A stretch of DNA of 33,961 nt from a bacterium. GTDB lineage: Bacteria; Patescibacteriota; Minisyncoccia; Moranbacterales; UBA2206. Position 1 is the stretch's first letter; each line of letters starts with the position of its first letter. A model generated the notes under the pieces. That model saw only the letters and a program-made list of their open reading frames with translations. It did no database searches and was not told the DNA's origin. The stretch covers positions 1 through 33,961 of the forward strand of contig JAJYDG010000009.1 of assembly GCA_021777675.1 (NCBI GenBank), written 5' to 3'. The position numbers were made by a program, and so were the translations under genes. Positions 7,891 through 16,041 of the stretch are shown piece by piece.

Positions 7891-8616
7891 ATGGCAAAAA
7901 CCATCGCAACATTTGAACATGAAGAGAAATTATTAGCTTCTGGCTTTGATTTTGTTTTGGGGATTGATGAAGCTGGACGTGGACCATTGGCTGGACCGGT
8001 TGTGGCAAGCGTGGCGACACCCAAGGATTTTAAAAGTTTGAATTTGGAAGATAAGAAATGGAATTTTATTCGAGATTCAAAAACGCTTTCAGAAAAACAA
8101 CGCGAAGTAATGGTCGATTTTATTTATGAACATTTCTATGTCGGTGTTGGAGTCTGCGATCATAAAACAATTGATCGAATTAATATTCTGGAAGCAAGTT
8201 TTCTGGCAATGAAGAAGGCAATTACAGATTTTCAAAAAAGACAAAAAGAATTAATACGAGATAAAAAATGCATAGTGCTGGTAGATGGAAACAAAATTAT
8301 CCCCAGCTTTTCTTTGGAGCAATTGGCGATTATCGGTGGAGATAAGTTGGTTAAATCAATCGCAGCGGCTTCAATTATTGCCAAGGTAACGCGCGATCGA
8401 GTTATTTGTGATGCGGACAAATTATACCCGCAATATGGCTTTGCCAAACACAAGGGTTATGGCACGAAAGTGCATTTTGAGGCGCTTGAAAAATATGGAC
8501 CGTGTCCGATTCACAGGCAAAGTTTTGAGCCAATAAAAAGCCATATCTATAGTCAAGCAGGCTGGACGAAACAAGCAAAAGAATGTTATTATAAGGGTGT
8601 GAGATATTCAAAATAA
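7891..8616 (+). CDS. rnhB: Ribonuclease HII
   Basis: This 241-residue enzyme cuts the RNA strand of RNA-DNA hybrids and removes single ribonucleotides from DNA. The N-terminal signature GIDEAGRGPLAGPVV supplies the first catalytic Asp and Glu; further acidic residues are in VLVDGNK and KVTRDRV. RDSKTLSEKQRE and YGFAKHKGYGTKVHFEAL are also typical of RNase HII. The protein is slightly longer than many family members because of about 20 extra N-terminal residues and a longer middle loop. It starts with ATG without a Shine-Dalgarno. Confidence 0.97.
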   Translation: MAKTIATFEHEEKLLASGFDFVLGIDEAGRGPLAGPVVASVATPKDFKSLNLEDKKWNFIRDSKTLSEKQREVMVDFIYEHFYVGVGVCDHKTIDRINILEASFLAMKKAITDFQKRQKELIRDKKCIVLVDGNKIIPSFSLEQLAIIGGDKLVKSIAAASIIAKVTRDRVICDADKLYPQYGFAKHKGYGTKVHFEALEKYGPCPIHRQSFEPIKSHIYSQAGWTKQAKECYYKGVRYSK

Positions 8617-8642
8617 ATCTTAATCCAATATAACGGAATTAT

Positions 8643-9809
8643 ATGAAAATAGGCATTGATGCCCGCAATATTCTTAATCCCGATAAGGGAGAGGCGATTG
8701 GAGCAGGACATTATACATATCAGCTCATTCGCCATCTTTTAAAAGTGGATGAGGTAAATGAGTATGTTTTGTTTTTTGATTTTCGTGCGCGCGAAAAAGA
8801 TATTAAAAAATTTTCAAAGAAAAATGTTAAGATAAAATTTTATCCGTTTTCCGATTATAAAAAATATCTTCCGGGAGCATACAGTGAAATTTTAGGAACA
8901 GCCACTCTTGCCAAGGAAAAACTGAATGTTTTACACACCACTTCTCCGCTTAGCAGAATCCCTGTTTCTTATCATGGAAAAACAGTGGCAACTATTCATG
9001 ATCTGGCGGCAATTAAAGTTCCGGAAGTTTTTCCATCTTTAGTTCGCGCCAAAGCCAAGGCGATGCTGAGCTTTGCTATTAAAAAAGCGGATAAATTAAT
9101 TGCGGTTTCTCAATCAACCAAAAATGATATTTGTGATATTTTTAAAATTTCGGAAGATAAAATCAATGTAATTTATAGTGGATATGATAAGCGTTTATCG
9201 GAAAAATCAACAGTGGCACGCACTGAAATATTAAAGCGCTATAACCTTTCAATTGATGAAAAATACATTTTATTTTTAGGCACCATTGAGCCGGTAAAAA
9301 ATATCGCTCGTCTTTTGGAAGCATTTGCTATTTTTAGAAAAAATTTTTTTGCTGAGAAGAAAATGTTTAATTATAAATTGATTATTGCCGGAAAAAGAGG
9401 CTGGCTGGCAACCGAGCATAAGCAGATGGCAAAAGATTTGGAAATTGAAAAAGACTTGATTTTTACCGGATATGTGGTTGGCGATGAAGTGCCAGCGCTT
9501 TTTTCTCAAGCGGATTTTTTTGTAATGCCGTCGCTCTATGAAGGCTTTGGAACAACTGTGCTTGAAGCATTTGCAACTGGTGTGCCAGCGATTCTTTCTA
9601 ATGTTTCTTCTATTCCGGAAATTGCCGGAAATGCGGCAAAACTGGTTAGTCCTTTTGATGTGGAAGAAATTGCCAATGCAATGTTTGATTTTTCGCAAAG
9701 TGAAGATTTGAAAAATAACTATCGCAAAAGAGGCTATTTGCAAGTGGAGAAGTTTGATTGGGAAAAATGTGCGAAAGAGACGTTGAGTTTATATGAAAGT
9801 TTGAAATGA
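8643..9809 (+). CDS. Glycosyltransferase family 4 protein
   Basis: A 388-residue GT-B fold glycosyltransferase. The N-terminal acceptor domain begins with MKIGIDARNIL and contains the Gly-rich loop EAIGAGHYTYQL. The C-terminal donor domain carries ILFLGTIEPVKN, IIAGKRGW, and the E-x7-E region SLYEGFGTTVLEAFATGVPAI that binds the nucleotide-sugar, followed by SSIPEIAG. It probably transfers a sugar to an envelope polysaccharide or lipid carrier at the cytoplasmic face; the exact substrate cannot be told. It lies 26 bp after rnhB and may share its transcript. Confidence 0.92.
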   Translation: MKIGIDARNILNPDKGEAIGAGHYTYQLIRHLLKVDEVNEYVLFFDFRAREKDIKKFSKKNVKIKFYPFSDYKKYLPGAYSEILGTATLAKEKLNVLHTTSPLSRIPVSYHGKTVATIHDLAAIKVPEVFPSLVRAKAKAMLSFAIKKADKLIAVSQSTKNDICDIFKISEDKINVIYSGYDKRLSEKSTVARTEILKRYNLSIDEKYILFLGTIEPVKNIARLLEAFAIFRKNFFAEKKMFNYKLIIAGKRGWLATEHKQMAKDLEIEKDLIFTGYVVGDEVPALFSQADFFVMPSLYEGFGTTVLEAFATGVPAILSNVSSIPEIAGNAAKLVSPFDVEEIANAMFDFSQSEDLKNNYRKRGYLQVEKFDWEKCAKETLSLYESLK

Positions 9810-9828
9810 TTTTTTAATAGATAAAAAA

Positions 9829-10281
9829 ATGAAAAATGATAAAAAAATAAAAAATAGCGCAATAGTTGTTGGAGTATTGTTTTTGATTGTCGGTTTCATT
9901 TGGTTTTTTTATTTTAAAAATAAAAAAAATGATAGTATTTCTAATTTTTTAACTATTTGCAAAGTTGAATGCGGAAAAATATCTCCTTGTGAGGGAAAAA
10001 CTGTTTCAATAGCAGGCTATCTTGATCTTAATAATATTTCTGATGAAAAATTTTTAATTCAAGATATCATTGGTAAGTTACCGAAAGCAAATTTGGAAGT
10101 GGATATTTCTGGTGATAAAAATAATAAAGAAAATATAGTTAAGAAAATCAATGATTTGGCAAGGAATGCTGAAAAGCCAATAGTGATTACTGGAACAGTG
10201 GCTGGTTTTGATATGCCGACAAATGGAAATTGTCAGCGTGGCTTTAGATTGAATTTATCAAAGGAAAACGATTTGAAATAG
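9829..10281 (+). CDS. Single-pass membrane protein with OB-like exported domain
   Basis: A 150-residue protein with one N-terminal membrane helix (SAIVVGVLFLIVGFIWFFYF) and a small exported domain. The domain has a beta-strand pattern (GKTVSIAGYLDL, KFLIQDIIGKL, KPIVITGTVAGFDMP) that resembles an OB fold, with cysteines in ICKVECGKISPC and NGNCQRG. No enzyme motif is visible. The last roughly 75 bp are duplicated at 10944-11022, beyond a minus-strand gene. The function is unknown. Confidence 0.7.
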   Translation: MKNDKKIKNSAIVVGVLFLIVGFIWFFYFKNKKNDSISNFLTICKVECGKISPCEGKTVSIAGYLDLNNISDEKFLIQDIIGKLPKANLEVDISGDKNNKENIVKKINDLARNAEKPIVITGTVAGFDMPTNGNCQRGFRLNLSKENDLK

Positions 10282-10326
10282 ATTGATCTGGAAAATATAT
10301 TTTAAATAAATAAGCAAAAAACATAT

Positions 10327-10818
10327 CTAAAAGCCAGCTTTTTCTATGCTTTTTTTAAGAAAAGAAACTTCATCTTTCAATCCAGATTCATTATCTTCGG
10401 CTATAAATACCCCTGCTTTTTTATAGCGAAGATTGTTTATATTCAGTTGTTGTTCCGGAGTAAGTGCTTTTCCTTGAGTTTTTTGAATGATTTGCGCTAT
10501 GGCATCATCTAATTCTTCCTGTATTCTTTTAGTGGTTGACTCTGATTCGCCTAAAAATTTGCTCGCATTATATTGCACTATGGGATTATTTAATAATGTC
10601 GCTCGTTCAATTAATAAGATAAGTCGTTCGGAATTTTTTCTTGCTATTGAAATTTCCTCGCTACTCCTTTCTGTCGCTTCTGCCATTATGGAATCCTGAA
10701 TATTTTTTAATTCCAATAGCTTGGTAAGAATATTTTTTATTTCTTCCTTGATGATAGCTTCTTTTTCTGCACTGTTTGCTTGCGGAACATCTCTCGATTC
10801 TTTTTTAAAAAATCCCAT
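10327..10818 (-). CDS. Hypothetical helical protein (minus strand)
   Basis: A 163-residue charged, helical, soluble protein with no signal peptide (MGFFKKESRDVPQANS...). Stretches such as KEEIKNILTKLLELKNIQDSIM and TTKRIQEELDDAIAQIIQKTQG suggest coiled coil. It is the only minus-strand gene in this part of the backbone and sits between a gene and a duplicate of that gene's 3' end, which suggests that it arrived by insertion. It has a clear promoter of its own. I do not recognise the family. Confidence 0.7.
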   Translation of the reverse strand: MGFFKKESRDVPQANSAEKEAIIKEEIKNILTKLLELKNIQDSIMAEATERSSEEISIARKNSERLILLIERATLLNNPIVQYNASKFLGESESTTKRIQEELDDAIAQIIQKTQGKALTPEQQLNINNLRYKKAGVFIAEDNESGLKDEVSFLKKSIEKAGF

Positions 10819-10866
10819 AAAAATATAGTAAATATGTTTAGTTTGGTAAAAATAAACTTCTTGTAT

Positions 10867-10895
10867 ATTATATATTATATCAAAAAAAGCGTTAA
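10867..10895 (-). promoter_or_regulatory. Promoter of the minus-strand helical protein gene
   Basis: On the minus strand, TTAACG (10895-10890) is followed after 17 bp by TATAAT (10872-10867), about 48 bp upstream of the start codon. Confidence 0.6.
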
Positions 10896-10943
10896 TAGCA
10901 TAATTGCAATAAGAGTGTTCAAATTTAATAATGGCTACTGGAA

Positions 10944-11022
10944 TTTTGATATGCCGACAAATGGAAATTGTCAGCGTGGCTTTGGATTGAACTTATCCAG
11001 GGAAAATGATTTGATAGGATAA
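10944..11022 (+). pseudogene. Duplicated 3' fragment of the 9829-10281 gene
   Basis: This stretch repeats the last roughly 75 bp of the gene at 9829-10281. The first 40 bases, from TTTTGATATGCCGACAAATG onward, are identical, and only a few substitutions follow. It encodes FDMPTNGNCQRGFGLNLSRENDL against FDMPTNGNCQRGFRLNLSKENDL. The rest of the gene is missing, and the upstream 10780-11022 ORF is an accidental in-frame run. It is best read as the remnant of a tandem duplication or of an insertion event. Confidence 0.8.
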
Positions 11023-11068
11023 AAAAAGCAAGACGGAAAATGGAGTGTTTTTTTTGAGCGTCGAAAAA

Positions 11069-11097
11069 TTGCCAAATTAGAAATATTTTGATATAGT
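11069..11097 (+). promoter_or_regulatory. Promoter of the secreted protein gene at 11163
   Basis: TTGCCA at 11069-11074, a 17-bp spacer, then TATAGT at 11092-11097. Confidence 0.55.
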
Positions 11098-11162
11098 GGC
11101 TATCTATTGGCAAATAATTGCTGATAGAATTTTTCTTTTCATATTCAAAAGGAGGAAGTAAG

Positions 11163-12011
11163 ATGATAAAAAAGGTCTTTTTGGTTGTATTAACTGGCAT
11201 TTTTTGGTACGCTTCGGCTATGGCGGGAAATTTCTATATTGGAAAAATTTCCAGATCAAATAACAGCGAAGTTTTATTTTCGCAATCTATTGATGTTGAT
11301 AATGTCCGGATTGGAAAAGTTAATTCCAAATCAAAAGATAGCAAAGAAGTGGTCAATGAAAGAAGTGGCGATCCTTGCGGATTATTGGCTAAATGGGGAC
11401 TCGTGTTGGATGAGTGGAAAAATGATAATGCTAAACATGAAATGTCTCCGGCCGAAATTCTTGTTCTGGCGACAGAGGAAAATGACGGCAATGTTGTTAC
11501 GATGCTTGCAAAAATGCAAATTGCTCAGAGGCTAATTACCGATGGTCAGAAGTGGAATGGAGATTTTGAATATCGGTTATTGGAATCGATGAGTTATGGA
11601 GGAAACCAAGCTGATCGGTATCGATGGTATGGCTATGCGCCAAATATGGTGGGAGAGTCATATCAAAATGCTCTTGAAGAAAGTCGTGGATTGACTTTCA
11701 AACAGACATTTCTAAAATCCACTGACAATCAAGGGGATTGGCATGCATTTAAACAAGTATATGCAATTTGCGCTTGGTTCATAAACCAACATCTCGGATT
11801 ACAAACAACATACCGGACCATACCGAGTTCCAGTGGGTTTTATCACGATTTTTCAGTAACATCAGAAAACCGTGATAAATATGTCCAAGCCGTGCAACTT
11901 TTTTTCGAGGCGGTTGGCTCGCCTCTGGCGGATAAAGAATTATTTAAAAAATCCGGCACCTCAAGCATCATAAATTATGATGCGTCGGAAAAATTTTGTC
12001 AGTGCCAGTAG
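11163..12011 (+). CDS. Secreted hypothetical protein
   Basis: A 282-residue exported protein. The ORF track starts at 11118, but the ATG at 11163 is preceded by a strong Shine-Dalgarno (AAAGGAGGAAG) and gives a clean signal peptide (MIKKVFLVVLTGIFWYASAMAGN), so 11163 is preferred. The mature region has a helical segment (SPAEILVLATEENDGNVVTMLAKMQIAQRLI), an aromatic-rich section (RYRWYGYAPNMVGESYQ) and a CQCQ C-terminus. No domain is recognised. The strong ribosome-binding site is exceptional for the backbone. It has its own promoter and a terminator, so it is a single-gene unit. Confidence 0.75.
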   Translation: MIKKVFLVVLTGIFWYASAMAGNFYIGKISRSNNSEVLFSQSIDVDNVRIGKVNSKSKDSKEVVNERSGDPCGLLAKWGLVLDEWKNDNAKHEMSPAEILVLATEENDGNVVTMLAKMQIAQRLITDGQKWNGDFEYRLLESMSYGGNQADRYRWYGYAPNMVGESYQNALEESRGLTFKQTFLKSTDNQGDWHAFKQVYAICAWFINQHLGLQTTYRTIPSSSGFYHDFSVTSENRDKYVQAVQLFFEAVGSPLADKELFKKSGTSSIINYDASEKFCQCQ

Positions 12012-12040
12012 GGCATTGGCAAGATAAGAAAGTGGGAATA

Positions 12041-12078
12041 AAAAGGGTTATTGCTAAACAAGCGTAACCCTTTTATGA
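12041..12078 (+). terminator. Hairpin terminator after the secreted protein gene
   Basis: AAAAGGGTTA at 12041-12050 pairs perfectly with TAACCCTTTT at 12065-12074. The T-rich right arm is short, so the strength is uncertain. Confidence 0.6.
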
Positions 12079-12083
12079 TAATA

Positions 12084-12112
12084 TTGCTAAAAAGTCAAAA
12101 ATAGTTTAGAAT
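12084..12112 (+). promoter_or_regulatory. Promoter of the T-box/ileS transcript
   Basis: TTGCTA at 12084-12089, a 17-bp spacer, and TAGAAT at 12107-12112. Transcription would start near 12119, giving a leader of about 215 nt before ileS. Confidence 0.6.
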
Positions 12113-12129
12113 CAAACTACAATTAAAAA

Positions 12130-12316
12130 GACATTTGAGGAAATATCAATTCCGAAGTCTGAAGAAAGAAATTTCGTCAATAGGGCGAAAAATTAGACTC
12201 TTCCGGGTAAGCCCGTTAATGCTGTTATTAAGCCTCGATGTGATATTGGGGGAATTAAGGTGGTACCACGATTCATTCGTCCTTATACGATTTATTTGTA
12301 TGGGGATTTTTTTTTA
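12130..12316 (+). promoter_or_regulatory. T-box riboswitch controlling ileS
   Basis: The conserved T-box sequence is present as AAGGTGGTACCACG at 12257-12270. Its UGGU bulge (12261-12264) would pair with an ACCA tRNA end, fitting the A discriminator of tRNA-Ile. A short stem I is formed by AGTCT (12156-12160) with AGACT (12195-12199), topped by TTTCGTC/GGCGAAA. On the 3' side of its internal loop lies ATT followed by A (12192-12195), an AUU isoleucine specifier. CGGG/CCCG at about 12204-12214 may be stem III. The antiterminator GAAT/ATTC closes around the T-box, and an intrinsic terminator follows. Uncharged tRNA-Ile should allow read-through into ileS. Confidence 0.85.
12280..12316 (+). terminator. 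Conditional terminator of the ileS T-box leader
   Basis: TCCTTATAC (12280-12288) pairs with GTATGGGGA (12298-12306), with two G-U pairs, followed by a run of nine or more T. It competes with the antiterminator that holds the T-box bulge. Confidence 0.8.
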
Positions 12317-12333
12317 ATTTATTATTTAAAAAT

Positions 12334-15192
12334 ATGTTTAAAAAAGTTGATACGAGAAAAAAATATAGTGAGATGGAAAAAGAGGTGATTCAATTTTGGA
12401 AAAAAGACGGAACTTTTAAAAAGTCGATAGAGCGGAGAAGCAAAGATAAATATTATAGCTTTTATGATGGACCGCCGTTTATTACCGGTGTGCCACATTA
12501 TGGCACGCTTTTATCTTCAATCGTAAAGGACGCCGTGCCAAGATATTGGACAATGAAAGGTTATCGCGTTGAGCGTCGCTGGGGTTGGGATTGCCATGGA
12601 CTACCGGCGGAAAATATGGTGGAAAAAAAACTTGGGCTCAAAAGCAAAAAAGATATTGAAAAAATCGGCGTGGATAAATTTAATGAAACCTGTCTTTTGG
12701 AAACTTCGCAAATTGCCAGTGAATGGGAAGAAGTAGTAGATCGTGTCGGTCGCTGGGTGGAATTTAAAGGCGCCTACAAAACGATGGATAAAGGTTATAT
12801 GGAGTCGGTCTGGTGGGCATTTTCCGAACTTCATAAAAAAGGACTTGTCTACGAAGATGTGCGCGTGTCGCTCTATTGTCCGCGCTGTTCCACTCCGCTT
12901 TCAAATTTTGAAATTGCGATGGACAATTCCTACGAAATGGATAGTGACCCCTCTGTATATGTGAAAATGAAAGTGAAAAACGAAGAGAATGCATATTTTT
13001 TGGTTTGGACAACAACGCCATGGACATTATTGGCAAATGTGGCCTTGGCGGTAGGAAAAGATATTGATTATGTGAAAATTAAGACTGCTGATGGAAATTA
13101 TATCTTAGCGAAAGAGCGAGTGGCTAATGTTTTTAAGGATGGCGAGGTTGAAATTATTGAAGAATATAAAGGCAAGGATTTAGTTGACACAGAATATGAG
13201 CCAATTTTTCCGCATGAAATTAAAAACGGTTACAGGGTAATTGCGGGGGATTTTGTGACAACGGAAGACGGATCGGGAATCGTGCATATTGCACCAGCCT
13301 TTGGCGAGGATGACTTCAATTTGCGAAAACCAAATGATTTGCCAATTATCATGAATGTGGATGAGGAGGGGCAATTTAATGAAGGCGAGTGGCGGGGGCA
13401 AAAAGTTTGGGATGCGAACAGTGAAATTGTAAAATGGTTGAAAGAGAAAGGTTATCTTTTCAAGCGCGAGCAAATTACTCACAGTTATCCACATTGTCAT
13501 CGCTGTCATACAAAATTAATTTACAAAGCCCAGCCGGCATGGTATGTGAATATAAATAAAATTCGCCAAAGCTTGTTGGACGAAAACGAAAAAATCAATT
13601 GGTATCCTGAGTTTTTGAAGCACGGCCGATTTCAAAAAGGAATTGAAGGCGCACCGGATTGGAATATTTCTCGCGATCGCTATTTCGGCACGGCGATTCC
13701 GGTTTGGAAATGCGAAAATGAAAAATGCGAAGAATTAAAAGTTGTCGGTTCATACGAAGAACTTAAAAAATTATCAGGAGTGGAGCTGTCTGATTATCAT
13801 AGACCAAAAGTGGACAATGTCGTTTTTAGGTGTGAAAAATGTAATAGTGAAATGAAAAGAGTTTCGCAAGTGTTTGATTCTTGGATTGAATCAGGATCGA
13901 TGCCATTTGCCCAGTTTCATTATCCATTTGAAAACAAAGAAGTATTTGAAAAAAGTTTTCCAACTGATTTTATTGCGGAATATATTGCCCAAACAAGAGC
14001 TTGGTTTTATGTATTGCATGTTATTGCGGTGGGCGTTTTTGGCAAAATCAGTTTTAAAAATGTAGTAACGACAGGAACGATTGCCGGATCGGATGGTAAG
14101 AAAATGTCAAAATCACTTGGTAATTATCCCGATCCAAATTTGGTTTTGGAAAAATATAGCGCAGATGCATTGCGTTTGTATCTTTTATCATCTCCTCTTT
14201 TGAATGCGCAAAATATCAGTTTTTCAGAAAAAGCGATTGGTGATATTCAAAGAAAAGTTTTGGCAACGCTTTGGAATAGCTATGCCTTTTTTACGCTTTA
14301 TGCCGGAGTAGATCAGTGGGAGCCGAAAAATAAATTAGGCGCGGTGTCTGATTCGAAAAATTTACTAGACCGTTGGATTACTTCAGAGTTGCATAAACTA
14401 TTTGGAGAGGTTGATGATAATATGCAGAGCTATGATCTTGTGAAAGCGACAAGACCGTTTGAGCTTTTTGTGGATAATCTTTCCAATTGGTATATTCGCC
14501 GTTCTCGCAAGCGTTTTTGGAAAAGTGAAAATGACGCTGATAAAAACAGTGCCTATGAAACATTGCATTATGTGCTTGTAATGCTGGCTAAAATAATGGC
14601 GCCGTTTACTCCATTTATTTCAGAGGAGATATATAAAAATTTAACCGGAGAAGAATCGGTGCATCTAATTGAATTTCCTGCGAGTAATGAAAAATTGATT
14701 GATGAAAAATTAAATGTTGAAATGAGAAAAGTCCGCGATATTATCAGCGAAGGCTTGCAACAGCGTGCGCTTTCAAAAATTAAAGTGCGCCAGCCATTGT
14801 CCGGAGTCACAATCAAACATAAAATTGAAAATGCGGAACTTTTGGAAATTATGCAAGAAGAATTAAATGTAAAAAATATTTTGGTGAATGAGGCGCAAGA
14901 AAAAAATATTTTACTCGACACGGAAATTACTCCAGAGTTGCGACTCGAAGGCACGGCGCGTGAGCTGGTGCGGGCGATTCAGGAAATGCGAAAAGAAGCC
15001 GGCTACGAGGTGGATAATCATATCCTTATTGGTCATGTTGGTGCGAAAGAGGTTTTTGCAAAATTTGGCGAGCTTATTGCAAAGGAAACTTTAACAAATA
15101 GCATCTCCGCCGGTGAACTAGTAGAAGCAGATCTGAAAAAAGAAGTTTTGATTGACAAGACAAAATATTTAATTTTTATTAAAAAAATTTAA
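12334..15192 (+). CDS. ileS: Isoleucine--tRNA ligase
   Basis: This 952-residue class I synthetase charges tRNA-Ile. The HIGH-type motif appears as PHYGT (around residue 57), with GWDCHGLPAE downstream. The editing domain includes VWTTTPWTLLANVALAV and GSGIVHIAPAFGEDD. KMSKSLGN is the second catalytic motif. Zinc-ligand-like pairs CPRC and CHRCH are present in the catalytic/insert region. The anticodon-binding domain (LSNWYIRRSRKRFW) and the RAIQEMRKEAGYEV tail fit the longer, archaeal/eukaryote-like IleRS subgroup. Expression should be controlled by the T-box leader immediately upstream. It has no Shine-Dalgarno and begins 18 bp after the terminator T run. Confidence 0.98.
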   Translation: MFKKVDTRKKYSEMEKEVIQFWKKDGTFKKSIERRSKDKYYSFYDGPPFITGVPHYGTLLSSIVKDAVPRYWTMKGYRVERRWGWDCHGLPAENMVEKKLGLKSKKDIEKIGVDKFNETCLLETSQIASEWEEVVDRVGRWVEFKGAYKTMDKGYMESVWWAFSELHKKGLVYEDVRVSLYCPRCSTPLSNFEIAMDNSYEMDSDPSVYVKMKVKNEENAYFLVWTTTPWTLLANVALAVGKDIDYVKIKTADGNYILAKERVANVFKDGEVEIIEEYKGKDLVDTEYEPIFPHEIKNGYRVIAGDFVTTEDGSGIVHIAPAFGEDDFNLRKPNDLPIIMNVDEEGQFNEGEWRGQKVWDANSEIVKWLKEKGYLFKREQITHSYPHCHRCHTKLIYKAQPAWYVNINKIRQSLLDENEKINWYPEFLKHGRFQKGIEGAPDWNISRDRYFGTAIPVWKCENEKCEELKVVGSYEELKKLSGVELSDYHRPKVDNVVFRCEKCNSEMKRVSQVFDSWIESGSMPFAQFHYPFENKEVFEKSFPTDFIAEYIAQTRAWFYVLHVIAVGVFGKISFKNVVTTGTIAGSDGKKMSKSLGNYPDPNLVLEKYSADALRLYLLSSPLLNAQNISFSEKAIGDIQRKVLATLWNSYAFFTLYAGVDQWEPKNKLGAVSDSKNLLDRWITSELHKLFGEVDDNMQSYDLVKATRPFELFVDNLSNWYIRRSRKRFWKSENDADKNSAYETLHYVLVMLAKIMAPFTPFISEEIYKNLTGEESVHLIEFPASNEKLIDEKLNVEMRKVRDIISEGLQQRALSKIKVRQPLSGVTIKHKIENAELLEIMQEELNVKNILVNEAQEKNILLDTEITPELRLEGTARELVRAIQEMRKEAGYEVDNHILIGHVGAKEVFAKFGELIAKETLTNSISAGELVEADLKKEVLIDKTKYLIFIKKI

Positions 15193-15194
15193 TT

Positions 15195-15923
15195 ATGCAT
15201 AAATTGGATTTAATTTTTTTGGATACGGAAACAACCGGAACAGGACCGGATAGCCGTTTGTGCCAAGTGGCTTATAAATTTCGTGATCAAGAATTTGATG
15301 CGCTTTTTAAGCCTCCGGTTCCGATTGAGATTGATGCGATGGCTGTTTCACATATTACCAATAAAATGGTTGCGGAAAAAGAGCCTTTTGCGAATTCTGT
15401 TATGCATAGAGCTTTAGCGGAAATTTTTGCAGATGGAAATATTCTTGTGGCGCATAATGCCCCGTTTGATGCGGAAATGCTTAGACGTGAAAATATAGAA
15501 ATTTCAAAAATGATCGATACATTCAAATTGGCCCAATATCTTGATGTGAATGGAGATATTCCTCGATATGCAATGCAATATTTGCGCTATTATTTCGATC
15601 TAGATGTATCCGACGCCCCGGCGCATAATGCCTTGGGCGATATTCGTGTTTTGGAAAAATTGTTTGATTTCTATTTTGAAAAAATGGCGGAAAAAGAAAA
15701 AGACTCGCAAAAAATTTTAACAGAAATGCAAATTGTTTCTGCGCGTCCCGTTTTAATTAAAAAATTTAATTTTGGAAAATATAATGGACAAAAAATTTCT
15801 GATGTCGCAATAGATAATCGAGGATATCTGGAGTGGTTGTTAAATGAAAAAAATAAAATTCGCGATTCGGGCGGAGAAAATGATGAAAATTGGATTTATA
15901 CATTGGAGCATTATTTAAAATAA
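15195..15923 (+). CDS. DnaQ-like DEDDh 3'-5' exonuclease
   Basis: A 242-residue protein with an N-terminal exonuclease domain. Motif I is FLDTETTGTGP (Asp and Glu), motif II is VAHNAPFDAEMLRRE, and motif III is PAHNALGDIRVLEKLF with the catalytic His and Asp, so all DEDDh residues are present. The C-terminal 60 residues (FNFGKYNGQKISDVAIDNRGYLEWLL) resemble the small GKYxGxxxxDVxxxxxxYLxWL module often attached to such nucleases. It begins 2 bp after the ileS stop, so it is translationally linked. It could act in proofreading or repair; a specific role is not assigned. Confidence 0.88.
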   Translation: MHKLDLIFLDTETTGTGPDSRLCQVAYKFRDQEFDALFKPPVPIEIDAMAVSHITNKMVAEKEPFANSVMHRALAEIFADGNILVAHNAPFDAEMLRRENIEISKMIDTFKLAQYLDVNGDIPRYAMQYLRYYFDLDVSDAPAHNALGDIRVLEKLFDFYFEKMAEKEKDSQKILTEMQIVSARPVLIKKFNFGKYNGQKISDVAIDNRGYLEWLLNEKNKIRDSGGENDENWIYTLEHYLK

Positions 15924-15972
15924 TGCAGTAAATTTTTTAAGCCTTTTTGAAATTTATAGGGGATATGCATGC

Positions 15973-16000
15973 TTGTCAAAAGCAAAAAAAAGGAGTAAAA
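15973..16000 (+). promoter_or_regulatory. Promoter of uvrA
   Basis: TTGTCA at 15973-15978, a 16-bp spacer, then TAAAAT at 15995-16000. The ATG of uvrA is at 16042. No LexA-type operator was recognised nearby. Confidence 0.6.
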
Positions 16001-16041
16001 TATTTTTCTAGCAGGACATTTTAATTTTTTATTTTTTTGAA

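Noticed and set aside
10780-11022. 80-codon plus-strand ORF as a real gene
   Set aside because: Only its last 25 residues are meaningful (duplicated gene tail); the rest is antisense to the 10327-10818 gene and AT-rich spacer.
12135-12317. 60-codon ORF upstream of ileS
   Set aside because: It lies entirely within the T-box leader and has no ribosome-binding site.
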